From an uncultured Mollicutes bacterium (lineage in GTDB: Bacteria > Bacillota_I > Bacilli_A > Acholeplasmatales > Anaeroplasmataceae): DNA of 34,055 bases. The translations under genes and the position numbers were made by a program. Where the stretch lies: the NCBI GenBank assembly GCA_947174785.1, contig CAMWKG010000019.1:1-34055 (forward strand), given 5' to 3'. Positions within the stretch are counted from its first letter, which is position 1. Each line of letters opens with the position of its first letter. The notes below the pieces were generated by a model. That model saw only the letters and a list, made by a program, of their open reading frames with translations. It did not search any database and was not told the origin of the DNA. Shown here piece by piece: positions 14,716-23,700 of this stretch.

Positions 14716-17006
14716 TATTTAACCTCCTTTAAAATGGAATTATACTGAATATAAATATGCTTACATAGATGGTAGGTTACAACAACCATTAAGCAAATAG
14801 GTATAACGTAGAAGTACCATATGATAAACGGACGAACTAAATAGATACATCCAGAAATAGCTAATGCAAGAATTAAGGAAAGCAGAATTGGACAAATCAT
14901 ATGTATAAAGATTGCCTTGTTTGAAAAACCTATTTTTTTCAAAAGAACAAATTCTTTTTGCCTTGCCTTGAGAAGCTTTTTATAAGTTACTTTAAGCAAA
15001 ATATAGATGAGAATAGCTAATACTACATTTAATGAAAAGAAGAATGTATTTGAAAAGAACAAATCATGATCCTCTAATGGAAATTTTAAATCTTGAAGCT
15101 TAAATGTGTGATAGTCAAGCTTATTAAGGGTATTATCAATTTTTAATATTTGACTTTCATTACAAATGACATAGAGATGCTCTGTTTCAAATTCTAAATC
15201 CTCATAGAACGTGTAAGAAACTCTAGCTCTTTCCTCCTCTGTTAAATAAAGCGAAGTTTCAAAACGATTATCCCAAATGATGAGAGTTTCATCATGAATT
15301 TCTTCTTTAAGCTCAGAGGATATATATTGTTCGGGAACAAATAGTCCTTCAAATGAGTCTGTTAAATCAATTTCCAAAAACTCTTCTAAAAGTTTAGTTT
15401 TATCATCCTCAAGTGAAATGTAAGTATTTGTGATATTTAAATAATGATTTGTATCTTTAATTTGGAATTTTTTCTCTATGCTATAACACTTTTGTATAAA
15501 GTCTAAAGTAGAATAAGATAGGTAGATACAATTATTATCAGTAATATAACGATCTGCGTGTTCAATTTCTAAGCATTTTAATTTAAAATAAAGTGAGCGA
15601 TTGCCCGTAAAAGTTATATAACATACTTGAGATTCATCAATAAAAGTAGATTCTTCGATAGATTGTATTTTAGTATCTCCAAAACTTAAAGAATTGTCAA
15701 TTACATACTGATAGTCATTCCATGAATCATGTATTCCAAGTATTTTAGTTTTATATTGATATAATTCAGGAAGAATAGTCAATTCAACACCATTCAAATT
15801 TTGAATTTGCTTTAATTCTTTTTCTGTAATAGAGATATTGTCATTCTTTTTTACTTCAATGATTTTGTTTTCTTTTTCGTATGCGCCACGGCTATAATCT
15901 CCCACACAATAATCTGCAATGATATTTCCGCCAAAAAGAAGAACAGCACATAGTAAAACACTTAATAAAGTTAGAATTTGATTAAAGAAATTCGTTTTAA
16001 ATTTCTTACAAGCAATGATGAAGCCTAAAAGAACATCCTTAGATTTTCCAACAGTAGGAGTTTCCTTATATTGAGTATACTTGGTATCTCTAATCTTTTT
16101 ATCTTCAATTACCTTTCCATCACTCAAAGTAATTTTTCTGGTTATATATTTTTCAATTTGTTCATAGTGATGTGTAACTAAGATAACTAGCTTATCCTTG
16201 ACATTCTCAAATAAAAGGTCTAATATTTCTTTACCTGAAGTGCTATCAAGATTGGCTGTTATTTCATCTCCTAATATGATAGGAGTATCCTTTAAAATGG
16301 CTCTGGCCACAGATAGCTTTTGTTTTTGTCCACCTGATAGTTTAGAAGCCTTTTTATTTTTGAATCTTAAAAATCCAATACGGTTTAGCATCTCTAAAGC
16401 TTTTCTTTTAGCATCCTTATAAGAATCATTCATTAGCAATCTAACAAGAATAAGATTATCTAATAAGGAGTAGCTTTCTAAAATACCATAATCCTGGAAG
16501 ATAAAGGAGATATATTTTTTACGATAGTTCTCATAATCAAAGGAATCATATTTTGAGATTCCTTCATTATTCATATAGATTTCTCCATCTTCAAAGGAAT
16601 CTACTCCACCAATCATATTAATCAATGTAGTTTTACCTGAGCCTGAAACACCTGTTACGGCTATGATTTCTCCTAATTTAAAATTTAAGGAAATATCCTT
16701 TAAGCCAATCTCTACTCTAGAATCGTTATTATAATATTTATAGACATGTTCTAAACGAGACAAATCATCTAAGACTTCATTTTCTAATATGGGATTTCTT
16801 TTACCATTCAAAAGTTCTTCCATTGTAATTCCTAAAACCTCACAGAGCTTAGCCATATATTTTGGTTCTGGAAGACCTTGCCCATTTTCCCATTTGCTGA
16901 TAGCTTTGTTGGAAACACCAACAAGCTCACCAAGCTTTCCTTGGGTGAGATTTTTTTCTTTACGTAATGTGGTTATAAAATTACCGATTTCATAATTTTT
17001 TTCCAT
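14715..17006 (-). CDS. XRE DNA-binding domain fused to ABC ATPase and FtsX-like permease
   Basis: ATG 17006 is chosen because GGAGG lies 8 nt upstream; the frame is open 17 codons further without a ribosome site. The 763-residue single chain has three parts. Residues about 8-66 form a Cro/CI-type helix-turn-helix (TLRKEKNLTQGKLGELVGVSNKAISKWENG, here abbreviated from 13 to 42). Residues about 85-300 form an ABC ATPase with Walker A GVSGSGKTT (119-127), Q171, signature LSGGQKQK (223-230), catalytic Glu in GDE (246-248) and H-loop VTHH. The rest is a MacB/FtsX-type permease with a helix at about 343-366, a large extracytoplasmic domain and three C-terminal helices. HTH and transporter are normally separate proteins, so this would be a membrane-tethered regulator. 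The downstream partner is coupled by TAATG. Self-regulation through the inverted repeat at 17077 is inferred. Confidence 0.88.
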   Translation of the reverse strand: MEKNYEIGNFITTLRKEKNLTQGKLGELVGVSNKAISKWENGQGLPEPKYMAKLCEVLGITMEELLNGKRNPILENEVLDDLSRLEHVYKYYNNDSRVEIGLKDISLNFKLGEIIAVTGVSGSGKTTLINMIGGVDSFEDGEIYMNNEGISKYDSFDYENYRKKYISFIFQDYGILESYSLLDNLILVRLLMNDSYKDAKRKALEMLNRIGFLRFKNKKASKLSGGQKQKLSVARAILKDTPIILGDEITANLDSTSGKEILDLLFENVKDKLVILVTHHYEQIEKYITRKITLSDGKVIEDKKIRDTKYTQYKETPTVGKSKDVLLGFIIACKKFKTNFFNQILTLLSVLLCAVLLFGGNIIADYCVGDYSRGAYEKENKIIEVKKNDNISITEKELKQIQNLNGVELTILPELYQYKTKILGIHDSWNDYQYVIDNSLSFGDTKIQSIEESTFIDESQVCYITFTGNRSLYFKLKCLEIEHADRYITDNNCIYLSYSTLDFIQKCYSIEKKFQIKDTNHYLNITNTYISLEDDKTKLLEEFLEIDLTDSFEGLFVPEQYISSELKEEIHDETLIIWDNRFETSLYLTEEERARVSYTFYEDLEFETEHLYVICNESQILKIDNTLNKLDYHTFKLQDLKFPLEDHDLFFSNTFFFSLNVVLAILIYILLKVTYKKLLKARQKEFVLLKKIGFSNKAIFIHMICPILLSLILALAISGCIYLVRPFIIWYFYVIPICLMVVVTYHLCKHIYIQYNSILKEVK

Positions 17007-17028
17007 ACTTAAAACCTCCACATTGCTA

Positions 17029-17057
17029 TTTATACTATATTGTTTACAAAATATCAA
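17029..17057 (-). promoter_or_regulatory. Sigma-A promoter of the XRE-ABC operon
   Basis: On the minus strand, TTGATA (plus 17052-17057) and TATAAA (plus 17029-17034) are 17 nt apart. A start near 17022 leaves a leader of about 16 nt holding the GGAGG ribosome site. Confidence 0.65.
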
Positions 17058-17076
17058 AAAAAAACAAGAAAAAAAG

Positions 17077-17091
17077 TCTACGAAGCGTAGA
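17077..17091. promoter_or_regulatory. 15-bp inverted repeat, candidate operator of the XRE-ABC fusion
   Basis: TCTACG-AAG-CGTAGA is a perfect inverted repeat with an odd 3-bp centre, a common XRE operator geometry. Its centre is about 62 bp upstream of the predicted minus-strand start point, an activator-like position. It also lies about 50 bp from the divergent promoter. Alternatively it is a terminator hairpin (a T-run follows on the minus strand), but no minus-strand gene reads into it. Confidence 0.5.
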
Positions 17092-17136
17092 ATTTTAAAA
17101 TAACCCTAGTTAAAATGAGGATAATTTGATTTTTTA

Positions 17137-17165
17137 TTGACTATTTTTCAAAAATTCGGTATGAT
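17137..17165 (+). promoter_or_regulatory. Sigma-A promoter of the small membrane protein gene
   Basis: TTGACT (17137-17142), a 17-nt spacer and TATGAT (17160-17165). The leader is about 85 nt long and ends in AAAGGAGG. Confidence 0.65.
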
Positions 17166-17258
17166 TAAGGTAGAAGTAATTAGCGGTTTTAAATATAATA
17201 TAAGAAGTAGTATAAAAGCATTATTTTAAGTGAATAATGAAAAATAAAGGAGGACAAT

Positions 17259-17657
17259 ATGTTAAAGGCTATAGATGGTATATTAAGTTTTTTGTTTCGT
17301 GTTTCTAAAAAAAGAGATAAGGCAAAACGAATTAAAGAGGATGAAGAGAAGCGAGAGACAAGTTTATATTTTGGTATTGAAAGTATTGCATACTCTGTCT
17401 TGTCAACAGGAATGTGCGTCTTAGGTGCATGGTTATTTGTTGCCTTTTCGGATACAGGACTTGTTCTATTTACTATCATTGCAGGACTTACATTTGTGAT
17501 TGGTGGTCTTATTTCATTTTTTTGGGCATTAGTAGGTTGGATTTTACAATTAAGTATTAATAAAAAATGGATTGGCTGGATTGCCATACTTGTTTTTATT
17601 GCAGGTTTAGTAGGAAGTGTGCTTTTTGTACTTGGATTATTAGGTGGTATGTCCTAA
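17259..17657 (+). CDS. Small three-helix membrane protein, divergent from the ABC operon
   Basis: The 132-residue protein begins with a short hydrophobic start and a very basic cytoplasmic stretch (KKRDKAKRIKEDEEKRE). Three transmembrane segments follow: SVLSTGMCVLGAWLFVAF, LFTIIAGLTFVIGGLISFFWAL and WIGWIAILVFIAGLVGSVLFVLGLL. No conserved catalytic residues or known family are recognised. ATG 17259 follows AAAGGAGG at good spacing, and a good promoter lies at 17137-17165. It is divergent from the XRE-ABC operon across a region with a candidate operator, so it might be a co-regulated target or accessory, but nothing in the sequence proves a link. A short terminator follows at 17695. Confidence 0.7.
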   Translation: MLKAIDGILSFLFRVSKKRDKAKRIKEDEEKRETSLYFGIESIAYSVLSTGMCVLGAWLFVAFSDTGLVLFTIIAGLTFVIGGLISFFWALVGWILQLSINKKWIGWIAILVFIAGLVGSVLFVLGLLGGMS

Positions 17658-17694
17658 TAAGAAAAGGTAATGAAAAAGAAGAATCGTTTTGAAA

Positions 17695-17717
17695 ATGTCT
17701 AGGAATAGGCATTTTTT
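17695..17717 (+). terminator. Intrinsic terminator after the small membrane protein gene
   Basis: ATGTCTA (17695-17701) pairs with TAGGCAT (17706-17712), including one wobble, around GGAA, followed by a T-run. Confidence 0.6.
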
Positions 17718-17784
17718 AATTTTTAAATACTTTAAAGTAAAATGATCCTTGGATTAAACTTTTGTAGGTAGCTTTTCTTTTCTC

Positions 17785-17814
17785 TTGAAATCTCATATTT
17801 GTTTATGTTATAAT
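17785..17814 (+). promoter_or_regulatory. Promoter of the tRNA-Gly/tRNA-Ser unit
   Basis: TTGAAA (17785-17790) and TATAAT (17809-17814) are separated by 18 nt, and the tRNA begins 16 nt after the -10. Confidence 0.65.
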
Positions 17815-17829
17815 TCTTAATAGTCTTTT

Positions 17830-17903
17830 GCAGGCGTAGTTTAATGGTAGAACTTCAGCTTCCCAAGCTGTCAGTACGGGTTCGATTCCCGCCGCTTGCT
17901 CCA
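17830..17903 (+). tRNA. tRNA-Gly (anticodon CCC)
   Basis: A 74-nt cloverleaf. The acceptor arm GCAGGCG pairs with CGCTTGC (one G-U). The D-arm has TAGTTTAATGGTAGA, the anticodon loop is TTCCCAA (CCC) and the T-loop is TTCGATT. The CCA end is encoded. The anticodon and T stems each have one terminal mismatch, which is tolerated. Confidence 0.9.
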
Positions 17904-17907
17904 AAAT

Positions 17908-17998
17908 GCAGAGATACCCAAGAGGCTGAAGGGACACGCTTGGAAAGCGTGCAGATCGGTAACACGGTGCAGGGGTTCAAATCCCCTTCTCTGCGCCA
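17908..17998 (+). tRNA. tRNA-Ser (anticodon GGA)
   Basis: A 91-nt tRNA with a long variable arm, as expected for serine. The acceptor GCAGAGA pairs with TCTCTGC, the anticodon loop TTGGAAA sits between CACGC and GCGTG, the T-loop is TTCAAAT, and the discriminator G and CCA are encoded. It lies 4 nt after tRNA-Gly in the same transcript. Confidence 0.95.
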
Positions 17999-18011
17999 AA
18001 GGATTTGAACT

Positions 18012-18061
18012 TACCTCTATTTATTGGACAAATGTGTTACAATAAGTGGAGGTATTTTTTT
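18012..18061 (+). terminator. Strong terminator hairpin between tRNA-Ser and the Sel1 gene
   Basis: A 15-bp stem with two G-U pairs (18012-18026 with 18040-18054) encloses a 13-nt loop and is followed by eight T residues. The run abuts the GAAGGAG ribosome site of the next gene. The loop/stem boundary holds TGTTACAAT, an extended -10-like motif. Confidence 0.8.
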
Positions 18062-18075
18062 GAAGGAGAATAATT

Positions 18076-18459
18076 ATGGCTTATTATAAATCATGTGAAG
18101 AATTAGAAAGATGTTTAGAATTGGATAATAAATTCTGGGAAAAAGATATGAAGAAATGGTTTGAAGGATATTTAGCCATTGCAGAAGAAACAAGCTATGC
18201 ATTAGCTGAGTGCCAAGTAGGCTTCGCATATTTAGAAGGTATTGGTACAGAAAAGGATTTGGAAAAAGCATTATACTGGACAACTCTTTCAGCAGAGCAT
18301 GGCGATAGAGATGGACAATGTAATTTGGCTTGGATATATGAAGAGGGATTATGTGGAGAAAAAAATATAGATAAGGCAATGTACTGGTACAAAAAGGCAG
18401 CTTTACAAAATCATGATTTAGCAATAGAAAAATGCAAGAAATATAAGATTGAATTGTAG
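18076..18459 (+). CDS. Sel1/TPR-like repeat protein
   Basis: The 127-residue soluble protein contains two clear Sel1-like repeats with the family signature: AECQVGFAYLEGIGTEKDLEKALYWTTLSAEHGD and GQCNLAWIYEEGLCGEKNIDKAMYWYKKAALQN (about residues 38-112; quoted by their cores GFAYLEGIG and LAWIYEEG). Sel1 repeats are alpha-helical protein-protein interaction modules. No catalytic domain or signal peptide is seen. AAGGAG precedes the ATG, directly behind the tRNA terminator, so expression may depend on read-through or on a promoter inside the hairpin. The next gene starts 4 bp after the stop, so the two are probably co-transcribed. The partner is unknown. Confidence 0.75.
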   Translation: MAYYKSCEELERCLELDNKFWEKDMKKWFEGYLAIAEETSYALAECQVGFAYLEGIGTEKDLEKALYWTTLSAEHGDRDGQCNLAWIYEEGLCGEKNIDKAMYWYKKAALQNHDLAIEKCKKYKIEL

Positions 18460-18462
18460 TAT

Positions 18463-19530
18463 ATGGATAGGTATAGAATGTTGAATTCTCATAGGATTAG
18501 AAAAATAAAAATAGTGGATAATGATGAACTCAGAAATGAAATCGCTAAAAAATATTCATCTCAAAATCAGATTGTATTAGCAGAATGGTCTTTAGAGATG
18601 GCAAAGCATATCATTCAATTCACAAATTTTGATACAAGCATATATCCTGAAATTAAAGAAGGATTTGAAATAAATGAGTTATGGCAAAAGGGTAAGGCTA
18701 GGATGTATGAGGTTAGACAAATAGGATTTAAGATTCATAGAATTGCTAGAGAGCAAAAGGATGAATTATCAAAAACTATTTTTCGTGTAATTGGACATGC
18801 CATAGCAAGTGCGCATATGAAAGAGCATTCTATAGTAGCTAGTGATTATGCTATTAAAGTGATAAATTTATTATATGAAAAAAATTTGGACAAGGTGAAG
18901 GAAGAAAGAATGTGGCAGTTAGATAAAATGAATGAACTAAGTTCTTTAAAACAAATGGATAAAAATTCAAATTTATATTTGTCCTTTAGCGCAAGAAATT
19001 CTGGAAACTGCGAAGCTATAGCTAAGCATTTTATGAAGAAGAAAGATACATATATAGCTTTTAAAGATTTATTCTATAATAGCTGTTCTAAATGTGAATA
19101 TGAATGCTTTAAAGATGAATGTAAATATAGACAGGATGATATTTATAATTTGTTAGATTCTTTTAATAGCTATGAGAAAATCATATTTCTTGTGCCTATG
19201 TATTGTGGAAATCCATCCTCCTTATATTTCATTTTATCAGAACGTATGCAGGATTATTTTAATCATAATGAAGAGAAATATGATGCATTTTTAAAGAAAC
19301 TATTCATTATAGGAATTTTAGGTTCAAAAAAGGAAAGCCCATTGTTTATGCCAATACTCTCTAGTTGGTTTGAACAAGAAGATGTAGAAGGACATGTGCT
19401 TGGAATTGAAAGACACCTATATAATCAAAAATTGGATGATACCGTAGTGACAAATGCTGCATTAAAATCTATCTTAGATTCTTTCTTTAAAAAGAATATC
19501 GAATGTATAGAGGACAACTCTAATGAATAA
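18463..19530 (+). CDS. Imm-5-like domain fused to flavodoxin/FMN-reductase-like domain
   Basis: The 355-residue protein has two parts. Residues about 20-140 resemble the Imm-5-like putative immunity domain: AEWSLEMAKHI, then FRVIGHAIASAHMKEHSIVASDYAIKVI with the paired histidines typical of that family (quoted from 107). Residues about 170-345 resemble a flavodoxin-like NAD(P)H-dependent FMN reductase: a phosphate-loop-like LSFSARNSGNCEAIAKHF (173-190), a Cys cluster (208, 211, 215, 220) after KDLFYN and the strand IIFLVPMYCGNPSS. Imm-5-like domains normally occur alone. The cysteines could bind metal or act in redox chemistry; this is inference. The gene overlaps the transporter by 8 bp and follows the Sel1 gene by 3 bp, so the three probably form an operon. 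Confidence 0.6.
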   Translation: MDRYRMLNSHRIRKIKIVDNDELRNEIAKKYSSQNQIVLAEWSLEMAKHIIQFTNFDTSIYPEIKEGFEINELWQKGKARMYEVRQIGFKIHRIAREQKDELSKTIFRVIGHAIASAHMKEHSIVASDYAIKVINLLYEKNLDKVKEERMWQLDKMNELSSLKQMDKNSNLYLSFSARNSGNCEAIAKHFMKKKDTYIAFKDLFYNSCSKCEYECFKDECKYRQDDIYNLLDSFNSYEKIIFLVPMYCGNPSSLYFILSERMQDYFNHNEEKYDAFLKKLFIIGILGSKKESPLFMPILSSWFEQEDVEGHVLGIERHLYNQKLDDTVVTNAALKSILDSFFKKNIECIEDNSNE

Positions 19531-20437
19531 GGTCAGCAGACTAGGTATATTTCTAGCAATAGTTGCAGCAGCCTTATACGCAATTCATTCTCCAATATCC
19601 AAAATATTATTAGATTATATGCCACCAACACTTATGGCTGGTTTTCTTTATATTGGTGCTGGAATAGGCATGCTAGGTATTGCAATAATAAAGAAAATCC
19701 ATAAGCAGAATAGAGTCGAAATGCGGTTGACCAAAAAAGAAATTCCATATACTATTGCAATGATATTGCTTGATATAGCAGCTCCTATATTCTTGCTATA
19801 TGGTTTGAAATCTACGACTGCTGCAAATGCTTCGCTTCTAAATAATTTTGAAATTGTTGCAACAGCTATAATTGCTCTTGTCATTTTTAAAGAAAAGATA
19901 AGTCTGCGTTTATGGATAGGAATACTATTTATTACATTGTCATGTATTTTATTATCCTTTGAGGATATATCCAGCTTGCAATTATCCTTTGGCTCTTTAT
20001 TGATTTTGCTATCCTGCATCTGCTGGGGATTTGAAAATAATTGTACAAAGAAAATTTCTTCGAAGGACCCTTTGCAAATTGTTTTTCTAAAGGGGATATT
20101 TTCCGGATTAGGTTCTATAATAATTGGACTTTGTATTGGAGAGCGCGTTACTGTACTGTGGAGTGTTTTTGCTGTTTTAGGTGTTGGGTTTGTTGCTTAT
20201 GGCTTAAGTATATTCTTTTATATATATGCACAAAGAATGCTTGGCGCTGCAAGAACGAGTGCATATTATGCAATTGCGCCATTCATTGGTACTGCATTAT
20301 CTCTTATAATATTTCGTATGTTGCCACCCTACACCTACTTTATTGGTTTGGTATTAATGGCTATAGGAGCATGGCTTTCTTCAAAAGATAAACCAATATT
20401 TAAAAAGAAGAAGATAGATCAACTTACAAACGAATAA
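19523..20437 (+). CDS. DMT-superfamily transporter (EamA family)
   Basis: The 304-residue protein has about ten hydrophobic helices arranged as two EamA repeats. The first starts GIFLAIVAAALYAIHSPISKILL and the second LLILLSCICWGFENNCTKKISS, with the family's typical small-residue-rich second-helix region (FLLYGLKSTTAANASLLNNFE, here from about residue 92). The C-terminus is basic (KDKPIFKKKK). EamA carriers export amino acids, metabolites or drugs, and the substrate cannot be inferred. The start overlaps the previous gene's end by 8 bp, indicating translational coupling. A terminator follows at 20481. Confidence 0.9.
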   Translation: MNKVSRLGIFLAIVAAALYAIHSPISKILLDYMPPTLMAGFLYIGAGIGMLGIAIIKKIHKQNRVEMRLTKKEIPYTIAMILLDIAAPIFLLYGLKSTTAANASLLNNFEIVATAIIALVIFKEKISLRLWIGILFITLSCILLSFEDISSLQLSFGSLLILLSCICWGFENNCTKKISSKDPLQIVFLKGIFSGLGSIIIGLCIGERVTVLWSVFAVLGVGFVAYGLSIFFYIYAQRMLGAARTSAYYAIAPFIGTALSLIIFRMLPPYTYFIGLVLMAIGAWLSSKDKPIFKKKKIDQLTNE

Positions 20438-20480
20438 AAGCAATTCAAGAGAAGTTTAATATTGAAAAGCTTTGAAGTTA

Positions 20481-20525
20481 CCTCCAATCATTGGATAATA
20501 TGCTACAATGATTGGAGGGTTTTTA
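20481..20525 (+). terminator. Terminator after the EamA gene, same design as 18012
   Basis: CCTCCAATCATTG (20481-20493) pairs perfectly with CAATGATTGGAGG (20506-20518) around GATAATATGCTA, followed by GTTTTTAT. It shares stem ends and a TGNTACAAT motif with the terminator at 18012. Confidence 0.85.
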
Positions 20526-20621
20526 TATTTTTAGGGAATTTGTTTGTTAATTTAAAGGTATTGGAATTTAGAAAAATGTATTTATTTTAGAAGAAAAAAC
20601 GGAAAGTTATTTGTCGGTTTA

Positions 20622-20650
20622 TTGAAAAAATGCTCAATTTATGATAAGAT
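20622..20650 (+). promoter_or_regulatory. Sigma-A promoter of the giant surface protease gene
   Basis: TTGAAA (20622-20627), a 17-nt spacer and TAAGAT (20645-20650), about 100 bp before the chosen GTG start. Confidence 0.6.
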
Positions 20651-20750
20651 AGAATCACATAAATTTTGAACGTAGTGCTTTTATGAATTGTACGAAAAAC
20701 AATTTATATTTTTTGATGGGAGTATTGTCTTGAGGGAAGAGGGTATTATA

Positions 20751-23700
20751 GTGAAAAGAAAGAAAATAAACTTAATACTTGTTGCAGTTATAATAGGCAT
20801 TTTATTTATTTTTATATCTTCAATTGATGTTAAATTAAAGGCTAATAATTTTGAAATTGGCTTTCATGATTTTGAAAAAGATTATTTAAACATTATGGAA
20901 AATTATACTAGCTCCAATGATGGACAAATTGTTTTTTCTAGTAAGGATGGTCTTTATGAACGAAATGGTTGTTATATGATTGATGGAAACAGCTTTTCGC
21001 GTTTAACAGGTGCTAGTATAATAAATTCAGAGGATAATACTTCTATACGATATGAAGAAAAAAACATAAGTATTAAGAATGATGTTATTTATAGTGAAAA
21101 TGATACTGTTGAAATTTTACCACAAGCTATGGAGTATTCTAATGGCAGCTGTGCATTTCCTATTCAAACAGTTGCAGCAGCATTAGGATATAAAGTAAAT
21201 GTTACTGGGAGTGAAGAAAAGAACGTTACACTTACACGTGAATTTTCAACTAAGCGACTCATTGTAAAATATAAAGGAAATCTAGATAGCTGTGGAGCAA
21301 TTGCATCTGCTGAAGGCTATGATGACTTGCATATTTTTCAATATAAGGATGAAGAAAGCACAGCTAGTGCATATGAGTATTTCAAAAAGCTTTCTTTTAT
21401 TGAGTATGTTGAATGTGATGAGGTTGTAACGGTTGAACAGACCGATACAGAAAGTACGGATGCATCTATTAGCTCAACTTATAAGAGCTGGGGTGCAGAG
21501 GCTATGGGGGTCGGCAATTACACATCCCATATAAAAAGTACAATGTCTACTTTGCCAGAGATTATTGTTGCAGTTATTGATACAGGTATTGATACAGACC
21601 ACGAATGGTTTAAAAATCGTATTGCAGCTGGTGGTAAGGATTTTACTGCCTCTACCAGCAAAACAAATTATGAATACGAGGATGATCAAGGACATGGTAC
21701 TCATGTTTCAGGTATAATCGTAGATTTAACTTTAGATAATGTAAAAATATTACCTATCAAAGTTATGGATGAATCAGGCAAAGGCTATACATCCTCTATT
21801 ACGCTAGGTGTGAAGTATGTTACCTCTTTAAAGAAAACTGGCGTTAATATTAGAGCACTCAATATGAGCTTGGGTGGTACTGCAACCTCTGAATCCAATA
21901 AGCTTTATTCAGAATGCATAACAGAAGCAGATGATAATGGAATTTTAGCCGTTGTTGCTGCAGGAAATGAAAATACAAATGTCAGCTATGTTACCCCTGC
22001 TAATGTATCCTGTGCTGTAACCGTAGCTGCTGTTGCCAATGCAAATAATATTTATTATCGTCCCTATTATTCTAACTTTGGTTCCTATGTGGATGTATGT
22101 GCGCCTGGTAGTGCAATCTTAAGTGCAAGAATGGGTGGAGGTACAGTTACACAAAGTGGTACCTCTATGGCTGCACCCCATGTTGCAGCTGCTGCTGCAT
22201 TAGTACTTACAGAGCATAGCGAATATACCCATAAGCAAGTAGAAAAGCTACTTAAAAATACAGCTATAGATTTAGGTGATAAGGGAAAAGATAGCTATTA
22301 TGGCATGGGAATGGTTAACCTAAGATATATTTATGCTGAACTTTTATCAGGTGTAACTTTCAGTAATCTAGTAACAAATTGTACTCAGCCTTTTGACTTG
22401 ACCATTTCTCATACAAATTCAAATGCTGTCATTTACTACACTGTAGATGGAACACTTCCTACACCTGAAAATGGTATTTTATATACATCTCCTATTCGTA
22501 TAAGTCGTTCTGTAAAGATAAGAGCTTCAGCATACGTTCTTACAGCAAATCAAGTAGATTCCTATAGCAATCCTGTAGATATAACATATCGTTTTGGTAA
22601 TCAAGATCTTGAAGATTGTTTTATTGTAGATAATGAAACAGGAGGCTTAGTATATTATCAAGGCATCCTTGAAGATGTTACTGTTCCACAGATAATAGAT
22701 GGAACAACGATAACAACCATATGTTCAGGTGCTTTTACTGCAACAAATGTTGTCAATGTAGTATTACCAAATTCGGTCATCGAAATACAAAGTAGTGCTT
22801 TTAGAGATTGTAAAAACTTACAAACTGTTACAGCACCTAACGTAAAGAGTATAGGTAACTATGCATTTCAAAGCTGTTCAAAGCTTATGTACGTAAATGA
22901 TGAATATTTTCCTGAACTTATCAAGATAGGTGCCTATGCATTCTATCAATGCTCAAGTTTGCGTAGTATTACATTAAGTAAAGTAGAAACCATAGATTCT
23001 TCTGCATTTTATATGAGAAATACAGACCCAAAGTATCTGACAAGCATCAATTTGCCATCTGTTAAAATTATTAGTGATTTTGCTTTCAATTACGCAAGCT
23101 ATGTTACTCAAGTGAACTTACCAAAAGTAGAAATTATATCGGAATGTGCGTTCCAAGAGAATGATATAAGAACTCTTTATTTGCCTAATGTCATCTATTT
23201 AGGAAGTTCCGCATTTTTCGGAAATGACAAGATGACATCAGCTGATTTACCTAAAGCAGTTTATCTTGCGACCTATGCTCTTGCAGGAAGTACAGAAGGT
23301 GGTGGAAGTTTGCTTAGCTCTGTAAACCTTCCAAAAGCTAAAGTGTTGGGTACTTATGTAATTTCTCACACACTTGTAACACATATTGATTTACCAAGTG
23401 TAGAAACACTTTTACCCCTTGCCTTTTATACACAAAGGCTACTTGAAAGCTTTACAGCACCGAATTTGAAATATGTTGGCTCACGTGCTTTTGGATATTG
23501 TGAAGCTTTAACTGAAGCTAATTTGCCTTCTGTAATTTCTCTAGATAATGCATTTTATGCATGTAAAAATCTTCAAACGATTACACTTTCTCCTTGTCTA
23601 GAAAAGATGCCTGCTTACTCCACTAACGACCGTGGAGAAATCAATGCATTAAAATATGTTCCTGAGACCTGTGTGATTTATTATTATAAAGGAACGGCTT

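Noticed and set aside
17077-17091. Intrinsic terminator on the minus strand
   Set aside because: A T-run does follow the stem on the minus strand, but no minus-strand gene lies upstream for more than 11 kb, and the repeat sits at a regulatory distance from a promoter. An operator is the better reading, though termination is not excluded.
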